Shown: one piece after another, positions 8,824-18,587 of the stretch
How positions within the stretch are numbered: the stretch's first letter is position 1
Layout: the number at the start of each line of letters is the position of its first letter
Assembly: GCA_016931695.1 (NCBI GenBank)
Contig: JAFGEI010000023.1
Coordinates: 69,328-133,327, forward strand
Reading direction: 5' to 3'
From: Anaerolineae bacterium
GTDB lineage: Bacteria > Chloroflexota > Anaerolineae > B4-G1 > DUEL01
DNA: 64,000 bases
Notes under the pieces: model-generated
Database searches by the model: none
What the model saw: the letters and a program-made list of their open reading frames with translations, nothing else
Told to the model about the DNA's origin: nothing
Translations under genes and position numbers: made by a program

Positions 8824-9513
8824 ATGGATTGCCTGATCCGGTGCGAGAATATCCACAAATCATTTCTGATGGGCAAGGAGGCGGTGCAGGCGCTGCGGGG
8901 CATCGACATCGAGGTCATGCGCGGCGAGATGGTCTGCCTGATGGGGCCCAGCGGTTCCGGCAAGACGACGCTGCTCAACATCATCGGCGGGTTAGAGGAG
9001 CCGAGCCGCGGCCACGTCATCGTCGACGGGGAGAACGTGGTGGCCCTCTCGGAGGATCGCCTCTCCCGGCTGCGGCTGACCAAGATGGGGTTTATCTTTC
9101 AGAACTATAACCTGCTGGCCAACTTTACCGCGTTGGAGAACGTCGAGGTGCCGATGGCGCTGGTCGGGGTGGGGTGGCGGGAGCGCCGCCGCCGGGCCGA
9201 GGAGCTGTTGAAGCGGATCGGCCTGGACGATCGGGCCAGGCACTACCCCAGCGAACTCTCCGGCGGGCAGCAGCAGCGGGTCGCCATCGCTCGCGCCCTG
9301 GCCAACGCCCCCCCCATCCTCATTGGCGACGAGATCACCGGCGAACTCGACTCGGAGACTGGGTTTGAGATCATGGACATTGTTGCGCAGCTCAACAAAG
9401 AACAGGGGATGACGATCATCTATGTCACCCACGACCCCCGTATGGCCAAATTCGGGCAGCGACTGATCCAATTGCGTGACGGGCGTATCGTCGAGGATAG
9501 TGAGACGTCGTGA
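8824..9513 (+). CDS. ABC transporter ATP-binding protein, MacB/LolD/FtsE type
   Basis: 229 residues with every ATPase motif: Walker A GPSGSGKTT (~40-48), Q-loop FQNYN, signature LSGGQQQR, Walker B ILIGDEITGELD and switch His (THDPR). It powers the permease encoded next, with which it overlaps by 4 bases (GTGA). The Walker B flank reads DEITGELD rather than the usual DEPTGNLD, a mild departure. ATG follows AGGAGGAGG. ATPases of this branch drive extracytoplasmic conformational work such as lipoprotein, toxin or antibiotic handling rather than solute import. Confidence 0.95.
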   Translation: MDCLIRCENIHKSFLMGKEAVQALRGIDIEVMRGEMVCLMGPSGSGKTTLLNIIGGLEEPSRGHVIVDGENVVALSEDRLSRLRLTKMGFIFQNYNLLANFTALENVEVPMALVGVGWRERRRRAEELLKRIGLDDRARHYPSELSGGQQQRVAIARALANAPPILIGDEITGELDSETGFEIMDIVAQLNKEQGMTIIYVTHDPRMAKFGQRLIQLRDGRIVEDSETS

Positions 9514-12356
9514 TCGTACAATACGTTCTCAAAAGTTTTGGACGGCACAAGGCCCGTTTGGCGATCATGATCCTGGCCCTGTTGGTGGTGACGGCGATGC
9601 TGGTCACCCTCAACAACGGCGTCGAGTCGCTGCAGCGGCAGGTCGTCGAGCTGGTGGAGCGGTTCGCCGGCGAGCACGACGTGGCCGTCACCCGCGCGGA
9701 GACGAGCCCCGACCAGTACGTCGACGTCGAGCGCGTGGGGACGCTCCTTCTCGCCGCCGATCCTGCGGTGGCCGCGGTCTATCCCCGTTTCCACGCCGTG
9801 GTCGAGCTCCAGCACGAAGCCGGCAGCGGCAACGCCTCGCTGGTCGCCCGCGCGCCCGACGACGACCTGGGACAGGTAACGGTGTTGGAGGGGGCGTACG
9901 ATGTCCAGGGCGATCAGGTCGTCGTCCTGCGGGTCACGGCGGACACGTTTGGCATCGAGGTTGGCGACGAGATCGACCTGAGCTATATCCTGCCGGTCTC
10001 GCGCCTGCCGGGGCAGATGCCGCTGGAGAATGCCAGCGTGGGGCGGGTCACGCGCCGCTTCCGGGTCAGTGGGATTGCGCTGGCGACGGGGTTGGGCGGC
10101 GTCGAGCAAAACGGCATTCTCGCTGGCGTCGAGACGGTCCAGGACTGGCTCGGCCTGCCCGGCCGGGCCGAGCGGTTGGTGATCGTGCTGGACGAATCGG
10201 TCTATGGTTCGGTCAACACCCAGGCTTCCCTCTTTCGCGTGCGGCGTATCGCCGAGCGGCTGTACGATGCGCTGGGCGGCGAGGCGGAGACGTACGCGTT
10301 CAGTTTGGCCAAGGCCCAAAACCTCGACATGAGCGACGTCGCCTTTGCCGTGCTGCGCTCGGTCAGCGCGGTGTACGGCTTGTTGGTGATGGGGGTCGTC
10401 GGCTTGCTGGTCTATTCGCTCATCAACACCAATGTCGACGAGCGGCGTCGTGACCTGGCTTTCCTGCGTATCTTGGGGGCCAAGCAACGGCATCTCTTTG
10501 GCCTGGTGTTTGTCGAGGTCGCAGTTATCGGTGTGATCGGCGTGGGGCTGGGTATCTTGCTGGGCCAGGCGCTCAGTGCCTGGGTTGTCTCCCCCATCGC
10601 CAACTATATGATCGTCCAGCTGGGGGAGGGCAGCGAGGAGTTGGGGATCGATTTTCAAATGACCGTCACCATCGTCGCCATGACTCGTGCCGGACTGATC
10701 GCAGCGCTGATCCTGGTTCTATCCGCCATCGCCCCCGCGCGCAAGGCCGCACTGACCAAGGTTCGCTACGCCATCAACCCTGGCTCGGCCGACAACATCC
10801 AGATCGAGGACCTGGCCCGGCTGCGCTCGCGCAAATTTGACTTTCGCATCGTCATCGCCGGGATCGTGCTGACGGTGATGTGGGGCCTGATTTTTGTCGG
10901 GACCAACTTTCTCTTTGTGCAGGGGAACGAGGCCGTCATCAGCGTCTTTATGTTCAGCGGCCTGGCGCTGCTGGTGGTCGGGGTGAGTCTTCTTTTCTAT
11001 GCTTTGACCGTGCCCTTTGAGCGTATTCTCATCGTTATCAGCCGCTTCCTGATGCCCAAACTTGCTTTCTTTGCCGGTCCCAATCTCTTGCGCGCCAAGC
11101 AGCGCAACACGGTCATCTCGTTGATGGTCGTGTTCAGCGCCACGCTGCCCACTTTTCTGGGGACGATGGCGGCGTTGGAGCAGAGGAACTATGACGTCGA
11201 CGCCCGCTTTCGCAGCGGCGCGCCGGTCACGGTGCGCTTGAGTCGTTGGTGGGGTGGGGATGACTTTTTTGCCCCCAGCGGCGACAACTTTTGCCTCAGC
11301 GATCTGGCGGCATTCGATTCCGTCGCCGGGGTCGATCGCGTGGTGGGCTTGACGGCTTCCTACCGCGCCCAGGCGACCAACAAGGTCGAACTGCGGCAGA
11401 CGGGCATCCAGATTCAAGGCATCACCGCCTCGCTGGACGGCGTCGTCTACGACGACCTGACCGAGTACGATGCCGGCGGGCCCCAGGCTTTCGACGTGAT
11501 CCTCGCCGAACCGGACACCATCATTGTCGGGGCAGGGTACGCCGAGTTTATGGACCTGGCGATGGGCGAAACGATGCGCGTGCAGGGGGAGGGGCTGGAT
11601 CACTGGGTCGACCTGCGCGTGGTGGGGCTGGTGGAGCGGATGGCCGGCTTCGAAGGCTTTGCTCGCAACGAGAGCTTTGTCCGTTGGGGCGAGTCCGTCG
11701 GGCTGGTATCTTTGGACACCTACATCCGTCTGACCACGGATCCCAACGTGCAGCAAGTCTGCCTGCTCGGCGTCTGCTCGGCCGACGAACGGGAGCAGCC
11801 ACTGATTACCCGCGTCATGGTCACCACCGTCGATGGCGCCGACGAAGCCGAGATCGTCCGCAATCTGCGCGAGGTCTTTTCCGACCGTTCCAGCATATGG
11901 GTCCAGTCGACCGAAGAGGACATCCGCACCACGGAGCAGTCGATGCGGACGATGCGCGTGTTGATGCTCGTTCTCACCGTGCTGTCGTTCATCACCAGTA
12001 TTTTTGGCGTCTTTGCCGTCGTCTATGTGGCCGTCTACGTCCGCCGGCTGGAGATCGGCATGCTCAAGGCGATTGGCATGCAGCGGCGCGAGCTGGTGGG
12101 GGCCTTTGCCCTCGAGTCGGTGATGATGACGGTCAGCGCCTCTTTGGCCGGCGTGACGGCGGGGACGGTGCTGGGCTATGTCTTTTACATCAGCAACAAC
12201 ATGATGCGGGATATGCCAACGCAGCTGACCTTTGATTGGCTGACCACGTTGGCGATCCTGGCGATGGTCGTCCTGGCCAGCGTTTTCAGCGCATCGCTGG
12301 CGGCGCGGGGTGTCGTGCGGCGCAAGGTGACGGGGATTCTGCGCGAGGCCTGGTAG
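9510..12356 (+). CDS. FtsX-like permease with two FtsX domains (MacB-type exporter)
   Basis: 948 residues with a GTG start overlapping the ATPase stop. One membrane segment near residues 15-36 is followed by a large extracytoplasmic part, then membrane segments near 290-415. Further helices follow at about 450-520, a second extracytoplasmic region at ~560-800, and a C-terminal FtsX block (~815-945) with the typical VRRLEIGMLKAIGMQRREL loop. The first FtsX block has the matching RRRDLAFLRILGAKQRHL loop. This double-FtsX layout is known for large putative ABC permeases of Gram-positive type bacteria. With the ATPase and the downstream adaptor it should form a tripartite mechanotransmission exporter. 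The substrate is unknown. Confidence 0.9.
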   Translation: MIVQYVLKSFGRHKARLAIMILALLVVTAMLVTLNNGVESLQRQVVELVERFAGEHDVAVTRAETSPDQYVDVERVGTLLLAADPAVAAVYPRFHAVVELQHEAGSGNASLVARAPDDDLGQVTVLEGAYDVQGDQVVVLRVTADTFGIEVGDEIDLSYILPVSRLPGQMPLENASVGRVTRRFRVSGIALATGLGGVEQNGILAGVETVQDWLGLPGRAERLVIVLDESVYGSVNTQASLFRVRRIAERLYDALGGEAETYAFSLAKAQNLDMSDVAFAVLRSVSAVYGLLVMGVVGLLVYSLINTNVDERRRDLAFLRILGAKQRHLFGLVFVEVAVIGVIGVGLGILLGQALSAWVVSPIANYMIVQLGEGSEELGIDFQMTVTIVAMTRAGLIAALILVLSAIAPARKAALTKVRYAINPGSADNIQIEDLARLRSRKFDFRIVIAGIVLTVMWGLIFVGTNFLFVQGNEAVISVFMFSGLALLVVGVSLLFYALTVPFERILIVISRFLMPKLAFFAGPNLLRAKQRNTVISLMVVFSATLPTFLGTMAALEQRNYDVDARFRSGAPVTVRLSRWWGGDDFFAPSGDNFCLSDLAAFDSVAGVDRVVGLTASYRAQATNKVELRQTGIQIQGITASLDGVVYDDLTEYDAGGPQAFDVILAEPDTIIVGAGYAEFMDLAMGETMRVQGEGLDHWVDLRVVGLVERMAGFEGFARNESFVRWGESVGLVSLDTYIRLTTDPNVQQVCLLGVCSADEREQPLITRVMVTTVDGADEAEIVRNLREVFSDRSSIWVQSTEEDIRTTEQSMRTMRVLMLVLTVLSFITSIFGVFAVVYVAVYVRRLEIGMLKAIGMQRRELVGAFALESVMMTVSASLAGVTAGTVLGYVFYISNNMMRDMPTQLTFDWLTTLAILAMVVLASVFSASLAARGVVRRKVTGILREAW

Positions 12357-12384
12357 ATATCTGGTTGCGACGGGAGGTTGCGTT

Positions 12385-13569
12385 ATGGACAAGATCTGTA
12401 AAAGAGCCTTTGTCATTGGGATCGTCGTGGTTTTCGCCCTCGCCTTTGCGGCTTGTTCGGGCCCAGGCGACATTTCCACAGAGGAAACGCAGACAGATGA
12501 TCAGGGCCCGCCGCAGCCGACACTGCCCCCGTCGACTCAGGCCGGTCGGGCGGTGGTGGCCGACGGACAGCTGGTCTCTGCATATCCCAGCCTGCCCCTG
12601 GGCTTTGGCGGCGGGGTCGGCGGCCAGGTGCTGACCGTCACCGTCGGGGTGGGGGACGTGGTGGCGGCGGGGGAGCGGCTGGCACTGCTCGACGACGCCG
12701 ACCTGCAGCGCGCCGTGCTCGACGCCCAGGTCGCCCTCGACCGGGCCGAGGTGGACCATGAACGGGCGCTGAGCCAGTGGGAGCAGGACCTGGTCGAGGC
12801 GGAAGAGAACCTGGCGGCGGCGGAGCGATCTCTCACCACCGCGCGCCTACAGTATTCGACCACCGGCCTCGAGGAGGCCCGCACCGCCCTGCAGCTGGCC
12901 CAGCAGGCGGAGGCGAACGCCGAAGAGGCCTACCAGCGGGCGCTGAACTCGTGGCCGCCCATCCCCTCCGACCCCTACTATGACAGCTGGCAGCGGGCCA
13001 TCCGCGAGCGGGAGCTGGCCGAGATGCGCCTGGCGGATGCCCAGGACGCCAACAGCGCCAGCTACCTGGAACTGGCAGCGCGGGAGGAGGACGTGGCCCG
13101 CGCCGGGCGCGCGCTGGCAGCGCTGCAGGCCGGCATCGCCCCGACGTACGAGCGGGCGGTAGCGGATGCCCGCCAGCGCCTGGCGGACGCCCAGGACGCC
13201 CTCGGCTACGCCGAGCTTGTTGCGCCGTGGCCGGCAATGATCCTCTCCATCGACGTCGCACCGGCGACCAGCGTCGGACCTGGCACCCCCGTGGTCACGC
13301 TGCTGAACGTGGCGGAGGAACTATGCTTTGTCACCCAGAACCTGAACGAGCAGCACGTCGGTTACATCCAGCCGGGCCAGCGGGCCGTGGTCACCCTGCG
13401 GGCCTATGCCAGCACGCCGCTGGAGGGGATGGTGGAAGCGCTAGTGCCGCAAGAAGGGCGCGACGTGGCCGACAGTCGCTTTGTCGTCCACGTACGGCTC
13501 GCTCCGACCGAGTTGAACCTGCTGCCGGGGCTCACTGGGCGCGTCGAGATCGTGACCGGGGAAGAATAG
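12385..13569 (+). CDS. HlyD/MacA-like adaptor lipoprotein
   Basis: 394 residues. A signal peptide ends in a lipobox (FAAC, Cys ~24), so the protein should be lipid-anchored on the outer face of the membrane. A biotinyl-lipoyl-like half (VGGQVLTVTVGVGDVVAAGERLALLDD) leads into a long alpha-helical hairpin rich in Ala, Glu, Arg and Gln (~110-285). A second lipoyl half and a beta-barrel domain follow (VTLRAYASTPLEGMVEAL). That is the standard order of periplasmic adaptor (membrane fusion) proteins. It lies 28 bases after the permease with its own GGAGG site, so it belongs to the exporter operon. Confidence 0.9.
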   Translation: MDKICKRAFVIGIVVVFALAFAACSGPGDISTEETQTDDQGPPQPTLPPSTQAGRAVVADGQLVSAYPSLPLGFGGGVGGQVLTVTVGVGDVVAAGERLALLDDADLQRAVLDAQVALDRAEVDHERALSQWEQDLVEAEENLAAAERSLTTARLQYSTTGLEEARTALQLAQQAEANAEEAYQRALNSWPPIPSDPYYDSWQRAIRERELAEMRLADAQDANSASYLELAAREEDVARAGRALAALQAGIAPTYERAVADARQRLADAQDALGYAELVAPWPAMILSIDVAPATSVGPGTPVVTLLNVAEELCFVTQNLNEQHVGYIQPGQRAVVTLRAYASTPLEGMVEALVPQEGRDVADSRFVVHVRLAPTELNLLPGLTGRVEIVTGEE

Positions 13570-13618
13570 CCGCTGCAGGACCGGGCGGGCAACCGGGCAC
13601 TTTTGATTACGCCCTGCG

Positions 13619-13647
13619 TTGCCATCTCTTTTCCTCTGTGTTAGAAT
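13619..13647 (+). promoter_or_regulatory. Promoter of the glycan cluster (radical SAM gene)
   Basis: TTGCCA (13619-13624), 17-base spacer, TAGAAT (13642-13647) with TG one base upstream of the -10. Transcription would start near 13654, giving a leader of ~73 bases to the ATG at 13727. Confidence 0.7.
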
Positions 13648-13682
13648 GTGCGCGTTGCCCTATGTCACGCAGTGGGGGCATG

Positions 13683-13706
13683 ATAACGACTCGGTCAGCT
13701 CGCGCC
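13683..13706. repeat. Solo end resembling the GTAAC-type palindromic element
   Basis: TAACGACTCGGTCAGCTCGC matches the inverted right end of the copy at 31233-31360 at about 20 of 23 positions. No partner end is seen, so it may be a remnant. It sits in the leader of the radical SAM gene. Weak evidence. Confidence 0.35.
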
Positions 13707-13726
13707 GTCGGCGTTACGGGTGAAAA

Positions 13727-14767
13727 ATGTTCGGCCTGCTACGCAAGATCAACCTGAAGGCAATCGAGAACCTGCAAAGCCTGGGGGTTCCCAACCTGAT
13801 CCGCCACCTGGGGGGCTGGAGCCCGTTCCCCGTCGGCGTCGTCTTTTTGCTTACCTTGCGCTGCAACATGAAGTGCGACATGTGCCTCCTGGTTGAGGTG
13901 CGCAAGGACCATACCGAGGAATTGGCCCTCGACGAGCTCAAGGGCGTGGTCGATGACCTGGCTGCTTCATTTCTCTTCAAGCCCTTCATCCACCTGATCG
14001 GCGGCGAGCCGCTGCTGCGCCGCGACCTGCTGCCGCTGGTCGCCTACATCAAGGAGCGCCGCTTCAACTGCTCGCTGACGACGAACGGGTTTCTGCTGGA
14101 ACGCCACGCCGCAGAGCTGGTGCGGTTGGGGTTGGACCGCATCCACGTCTCCATCGACGGCCCGCCCGAGGTGCACGACGTGGAACGCCAGGTACCCGGC
14201 GCCCACGACCGCGCCGTCGCCGGCATCCAGGCCCTGGTCGCTGCCCGCCAGCGGCTGGGCTCGGACCGCCCGGCCATCACCATCAACACCGTCGTCACCG
14301 GCGAGAGCCTGCCGCACCTGGAGCGGATGATTCCCATTGCCCAGACCGCCGGCGCCGACGCGCTGACCTACCAGCACCTCGTTTTCGACGACTGCAGCGC
14401 GCACGATGCCAGCACTCTGGACGTGGAGCAACTGCTGGCGACGATTCCGCGCCTGAAACAGCAGGCCCGGGCGGCGGGGCTGCCGATCACCTTCTTCCCG
14501 CACATGAAGGATGACACGCTGCGCCGCTATTACCAGGGCCGCGAGGAAGAGTTGAACCGCATGTGCGTCTTTCCCTGGTACGTGGTGCGCGTCGACCTGG
14601 AGGGGAACATAACCCCCTGCCGCGGCTTTGTGGTCGATAACGTGCGGACGAAAAACGTCTCCTTCCGCCAGGTGTGGAACAGCCCGCGCTTCCGGCAGTA
14701 CCGCCGGGACCTGGCCCGCCAGGGCGTCTTTGACGACTGCGGGCGCTGCTGCCACCGCCAGTTCTGA
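13727..14767 (+). CDS. Radical SAM protein with SPASM-like C-terminal cysteines
   Basis: 346 residues. The cluster motif C46-x3-C50-x2-C53 (RCNMKCDMC) binds the [4Fe-4S] cluster that cleaves S-adenosylmethionine. [11 protein letters not shown] and later strands complete the partial TIM barrel. The C-terminal part has more cysteines ([22 protein letters not shown]) like SPASM domains that hold auxiliary Fe-S clusters in peptide- or sugar-modifying enzymes. It leads the glycan cluster and precedes a GT2 by 11 bases, so a role in tailoring a sugar or lipid precursor is plausible but inferred. Start chosen at ATG 13727 after GGGTGA. Confidence 0.88.
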   Translation: MFGLLRKINLKAIENLQSLGVPNLIRHLGGWSPFPVGVVFLLTLRCNMKCDMCLLVEVRKDHTEELALDELKGVVDDLAASFLFKPFIHLIGGEPLLRRDLLPLVAYIKERRFNCSLTTNGFLLERHAAELVRLGLDRIHVSIDGPPEVHDVERQVPGAHDRAVAGIQALVAARQRLGSDRPAITINTVVTGESLPHLERMIPIAQTAGADALTYQHLVFDDCSAHDASTLDVEQLLATIPRLKQQARAAGLPITFFPHMKDDTLRRYYQGREEELNRMCVFPWYVVRVDLEGNITPCRGFVVDNVRTKNVSFRQVWNSPRFRQYRRDLARQGVFDDCGRCCHRQF

Positions 14768-14778
14768 GAATCTTGAAC

Positions 14779-15771
14779 ATGAAACTGATCGTCCAAATCC
14801 CCTGTTACAACGAAGAAGCGACCTTGCCTGAGACGGTGCGGGACCTTCCCACGGCGATAGCGGGCATCGACGTGATCGAACTGCTGGTGGTGGATGACGG
14901 CAGCAGCGACCGCACAGCCGAGATCGCGCGAGAACTGGGGATCCATCACGTCGTGCGCTTTGCCCACAACCGCGGCCTGGCCTCCGCCTTCCTCGCCGGC
15001 CTGGAGGCGGCGCTGCAGGCCGGCGCCGACATCGTCGTCAATACCGACGCCGACAACCAGTACTGCGGTGGCGACATCCTGCGGCTGGTCGAGCCGATCC
15101 TGGAGGGGCGGGCCGACATCGTCGTCGGCGACCGCGGCGTCATGGCCCTGGAACACTTTTCCCCCTTCAAGCGGCTGCTGCAGCGGCTTGGGAGCTGGGT
15201 CGTGGGGCGGGCCGCCGGCATCCCCATCCCCGACGCCACCAGCGGTTTTCGCGCCTTTACCCGCGAGGCCGCCCTGCGGCTCACCGTGCTCAGCGATTAC
15301 ACCTATACCCTGGAGACGCTGATCCAGGCCGGCGCCCGCCGTATGGCGGTCACTTATGTGCCCGTCCGCACCAACCCCCGCACCCGCAGCTCGCGCCTGA
15401 TCCGCAGCATTCCCTCGTTCATCACCATCTCGGCCGTGACCATCATCCGCTTTTACATCATGTACCGCCCCCTGCGGGTCTTTGCCACCATCGGCGGGCT
15501 GTTTGTTGCCGGTGGGGTGGCGCTGGGCCTGCGCTTTCTCTACTTTTATTGGCTGACCGAAGGGACGGCCGGGCGCATCCAGTCGCTGATCCTGGCGGCG
15601 ATCCTCACCATTGTCGGCTTCCAGGTCTGCCTCATCGGCCTCATCGCCGACCTGGTGCGCATGAACCGCAAGATGCTGGAAGAGATCACGATCCGCGTGC
15701 GCCGGATGGAGCTGGAAGACGGGAATTCGAACACGGATGGTAACTGCTCAGGCTACCTTCCCGAAAGCTGA
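14779..15771 (+). CDS. GT2 glycosyltransferase, dolichyl-phosphate mannose synthase-like, with C-terminal membrane helices
   Basis: 330 residues from ATG 14779 ([13 protein letters not shown]); an upstream in-frame TTG is less likely. GT-A fold motifs: [10 protein letters not shown], the DxD-like NTDADNQY and the DATSGFRAF motif typical of DPM1/DPG-synthase-like enzymes. Two membrane helices lie at ~230-300. It probably makes a polyprenyl-phosphate sugar that feeds the GT-C-like membrane enzyme downstream. The last ten codons and the TGA (15739-15771) lie inside a palindromic element, so the native C-terminus has been replaced by element-encoded residues ending in YLPES. Confidence 0.9.
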   Translation: MKLIVQIPCYNEEATLPETVRDLPTAIAGIDVIELLVVDDGSSDRTAEIARELGIHHVVRFAHNRGLASAFLAGLEAALQAGADIVVNTDADNQYCGGDILRLVEPILEGRADIVVGDRGVMALEHFSPFKRLLQRLGSWVVGRAAGIPIPDATSGFRAFTREAALRLTVLSDYTYTLETLIQAGARRMAVTYVPVRTNPRTRSSRLIRSIPSFITISAVTIIRFYIMYRPLRVFATIGGLFVAGGVALGLRFLYFYWLTEGTAGRIQSLILAAILTIVGFQVCLIGLIADLVRMNRKMLEEITIRVRRMELEDGNSNTDGNCSGYLPES

Positions 15772-15881
15772 AAATCGCCTGCTCAACTCGTCGAAACCTG
15801 TGCCCCGTGCGTTCTGGTGTGAAATGAGCGCCAGTGGAGCTTTCGGGAAGGTACGTTGCGGGTAGGGCTGTGAGCAGTTAC
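15740..15881. mobile_element. 142-bp palindromic element, copy A (MITE, IS66-like ends)
   Basis: Begins GTAACTGCTCA and ends TGAGCAGTTAC (perfect 11-bp terminal inverted repeats). A second inverted pair, CCTTCCCGAAAGCT and AGCTTTCGGGAAGG, lies further in. The flanks CACGGATG (15732-15739) and CACGGACG (15882-15889) match at 7 of 8 bases and look like an aged 8-bp target duplication. It carries no gene. Termini starting GTAA with 8-bp duplications are the known pattern of IS66-family elements. Confidence 0.8.
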
Positions 15882-15921
15882 CACGGACGAGCGCGGATGA
15901 GTACAACACTTTGGACTTGGA

Positions 15922-16692
15922 ATGAATCAAGAGGCAAACATTTATATTGAGGGGATTCCGAATACTATCCGCCAGGACGTACCCCGCTACTACCAGCAGG
16001 TCTCGAGCGTCGACCGCCGCCTGCTGGCCGGCGAACCGCTGGCGGGGCGGCGCATCCTCAACGTCGGCAGCGGCCGCTACCTCTTTTCCGATGTCTATTT
16101 CGCCCGCCGGGGCGCCAGCGGCACCTGTTTGGACCTCGACCCGGCCGAAATCGCGGCCGCCCGGCAGCGCCTGGCCGCGACGCGCACGGCGGAGGGATGG
16201 GACGTTCCGCTCTCCTTCACCGTGGGCGACGGCGCGCAACTTCCCTTTGGCGACGCGACCTTTGATTACGCCATCTCTTTCTCTGCCATCGAGCACATTC
16301 CCGCCGCCGCCGATCGCCGGCGGGCGATCCGCGAGATGGCGCGGGTGCTGAAAGCGGGCGGCAAGCTGGTCATCACCGTCCCCAACCGGCTAAACGTCCC
16401 CGCCGGCATCCTGGCCCGCTCCTGGTCGCGCAGGATGGCGACCTACGAATACCGCTACCGTCCGCGCGAGCTGCGGGACCTGCTCGCGGCGAGCGGGTTG
16501 ACCGTCGAGCGCTTTGATGCCGAATCCCTCTACCTGATCGACTTTCCCCTCGTCGCCAGCCGCCTGCCCTGGCTCCAAAAGCTGCCGCTCTCGCTTTTCG
16601 CTCCCCTCTCCTGGGGGCTGCGCCGGCTCAACTCTGCCCGCTGGCTCAAACCGCTGGGGATGAGGATGGGCTTTCGGGCGGTCAAGCGGTGA
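15922..16692 (+). CDS. Class I SAM-dependent methyltransferase
   Basis: 256 residues. SAM-binding motif I ILNVGSGRYLFS (~50-61), acidic motif II CLDLDP, motif IV FDYAISFSAIEHIP and LKAGGKLVITVPN of the Methyltransf_11/25 type. The C-terminal ~80 residues include a hydrophobic segment (YLIDFPLVASRLPWL). It sits between a GT2 and a GT-C-like gene and overlaps the latter by 4 bases, so it probably methylates a glycan or lipid-linked sugar. The ribosome binding site is weak. The substrate is not identifiable. Confidence 0.85.
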   Translation: MNQEANIYIEGIPNTIRQDVPRYYQQVSSVDRRLLAGEPLAGRRILNVGSGRYLFSDVYFARRGASGTCLDLDPAEIAAARQRLAATRTAEGWDVPLSFTVGDGAQLPFGDATFDYAISFSAIEHIPAAADRRRAIREMARVLKAGGKLVITVPNRLNVPAGILARSWSRRMATYEYRYRPRELRDLLAASGLTVERFDAESLYLIDFPLVASRLPWLQKLPLSLFAPLSWGLRRLNSARWLKPLGMRMGFRAVKR

Positions 16693-18587
16693 TCCCCCCG
16701 CTGCTCGGAAACCTCCGCCTGGCCATGGTGCTGGCAGCGATGCTGACCCTGCCTGGCTGGGCCGCCCTGACCCTGGGGAACCGCTGGCGCCAGTGGTCGG
16801 GGCTGCAGCGATGGGTCGTCGCGGTCGGGATCAGCATTGCCTTTTACCCGGTTCTCTTTTACCTCCTGCGCGCCCTGCTCCCCTTTCTCACCGTCGGGCC
16901 CTACAAGATGGGAGCGCTGCTGGTCGCGTGCGCGGCCTGGAGCGGGTGGCGCCTGCGCGGTCACTGGAAAGAGCTGCTGGCCTTTGACCGCTGGGAATGG
17001 CTGGCCCTCGCCGTCGTCGGCATGACCCTCTTTACCCGCTTTTGGATGATCCGCGACCAACCCTATCCGGCCTGGGCCGACTCGCTGCACCATGCCCAGT
17101 TGACCCACCTGACGGCGCTGCAGGGCCAGTTGCCCACCACGACCGAGCCCTACTTTCCCATTCCCCTGGGCCAGTATCACCTCGGGCTGTACGCCCTCTC
17201 GGCCACGGCCGAGTGGTTGGGCCAGGTGCCGGCTCACCAGGCGCTGCTCTGGACGGCGCAGGCGCTGAACGGGCTGTGCGGCCTGGGCGTCTACCTGGTG
17301 CTGGACCGCCGGGTAGGGCGGCGGGGGGCGGTGGTTGGAGCGGCGATTGTCGGCCTGATCTCTCACCAGCCCGCTTTTTACGTCAACTGGGGTCGCTTTA
17401 CCCAGGTCTCCAGCCAGACCATCCTGCTGATCGCCTGGCTGGTGACGTGGCAGGCGGTCGCTCGCTGGCGGCAGCCGTGGCGCAGTCACCGGGCCGAGAT
17501 CCTCTGGAACACGGCCATCGCTGCGCTGCTGAGCGGCGGCACTCTGCTGCTCCACTTGCGCGTGGCTGCCTTTTACCTGCCCTTGCTCGCCCTCAGCGTC
17601 GCCTGGGAGCTGCAAAAGGGACTCGGCTTGCGCCAGTTCGGGCGCTTGCTGGGCGGCGTCGCCGCCGTCGGCCTGCTCACCCTCTTGCTCGTCGCCCCGT
17701 CGCTCTGGCCCGGGCTGCAGAACTATTACACGTCCCGCGCACAGGTCGCCGCCGCCGGCGGCGAAACCCCCGAGACCGTGCGCCTCTACTACGAGTTCCC
17801 CTGGCACACCGTGCCCTACCTGGTCGCGCGCCCGGCGCTGCTCGCCTTGGCCGCGGCCGGGGCCGTCGTCGGCCTGCTGCGGCGCAACAAGTTGACGATC
17901 TCCGCCCTGGCCTGGAGCGCCGCTCTCTACCTGCTGGGAAACACCTACCGCGCCGGCCTGCCGCTGCTCAACGTCACCAACCTGGGGGCGATCCTGATCA
18001 TGCTCTACCTGCCCATCGGGCTGGTGACCGGCGCCGCGGTCGAGGAGGGGCTGCGCTGGCTCGCTCCCGCCAGGCAGCGGCAGGCGGAGCGGCTGGTCGT
18101 CGCCCTGGTGCTGATCGGCGCCTTTGTCGGCAGCCACTGGCTCGTCCTGCAGGTCGAGCCCTACCGCTATTTTGTCACCGCGGAGGACGTGGCGGCGATG
18201 GACTGGATCCGCAGCAACACGCCGCCGGACGCGCTGTTTGCCGTCAACACCTACTTTTGGCTGCCCGATGCCCCTCACGGCACCGACGCCGGTTACTGGA
18301 TTCCCTACCTGGCCGGGCGCCAGATGACCAGCGGCACCATGCTGCTCCACTTTGCCGACCCGGCCTACATCGACCAGATCGTCGCGCTCTCCCAGGCGGT
18401 AGAGCGGCTGGAGGTCGACAACAGCGCCATTCCCGCCCTGCGCGAGATGGGGGTCGATTACATCTATGTCGGCCGCGTGGGCGATTTCTCCGGGCCGGGG
18501 CTGGACGCGGCACGGCTGAGCGGGGCCGAGGGGGTGACTCTGGTCTATCAGCAGGGCGGCGTCTCGATTTTGCGCATCGAGCCATGA
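16689..18587 (+). CDS. Polytopic membrane protein, GT-C glycosyltransferase-like
   Basis: 632 residues with about 11-13 predicted membrane helices and a soluble C-terminal domain (~500-632). GTG start, 4-base overlap with the methyltransferase and 4-base overlap with the next GT4. An extracytoplasmic loop rich in acidic and aromatic residues (QPYPAWADSLHHAQ) follows the third or fourth helix, as in GT-C enzymes that use polyprenyl-phosphate sugars. The C-terminal part (TPPDALFAVNTYFWLP) resembles the soluble domains of such membrane transferases. I do not recognise the exact family; an O-antigen ligase-like or flippase role is possible. Most likely it adds sugars outside the membrane. Confidence 0.65.
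   Translation: MIPPLLGNLRLAMVLAAMLTLPGWAALTLGNRWRQWSGLQRWVVAVGISIAFYPVLFYLLRALLPFLTVGPYKMGALLVACAAWSGWRLRGHWKELLAFDRWEWLALAVVGMTLFTRFWMIRDQPYPAWADSLHHAQLTHLTALQGQLPTTTEPYFPIPLGQYHLGLYALSATAEWLGQVPAHQALLWTAQALNGLCGLGVYLVLDRRVGRRGAVVGAAIVGLISHQPAFYVNWGRFTQVSSQTILLIAWLVTWQAVARWRQPWRSHRAEILWNTAIAALLSGGTLLLHLRVAAFYLPLLALSVAWELQKGLGLRQFGRLLGGVAAVGLLTLLLVAPSLWPGLQNYYTSRAQVAAAGGETPETVRLYYEFPWHTVPYLVARPALLALAAAGAVVGLLRRNKLTISALAWSAALYLLGNTYRAGLPLLNVTNLGAILIMLYLPIGLVTGAAVEEGLRWLAPARQRQAERLVVALVLIGAFVGSHWLVLQVEPYRYFVTAEDVAAMDWIRSNTPPDALFAVNTYFWLPDAPHGTDAGYWIPYLAGRQMTSGTMLLHFADPAYIDQIVALSQAVERLEVDNSAIPALREMGVDYIYVGRVGDFSGPGLDAARLSGAEGVTLVYQQGGVSILRIEP

Noticed and set aside
16997-18583. Upstream part of an 885-codon frame
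   Set aside because: Only the part from 18584 is a real GT4 gene; the rest overlaps the GT-C-like gene in another frame and has no family motifs.
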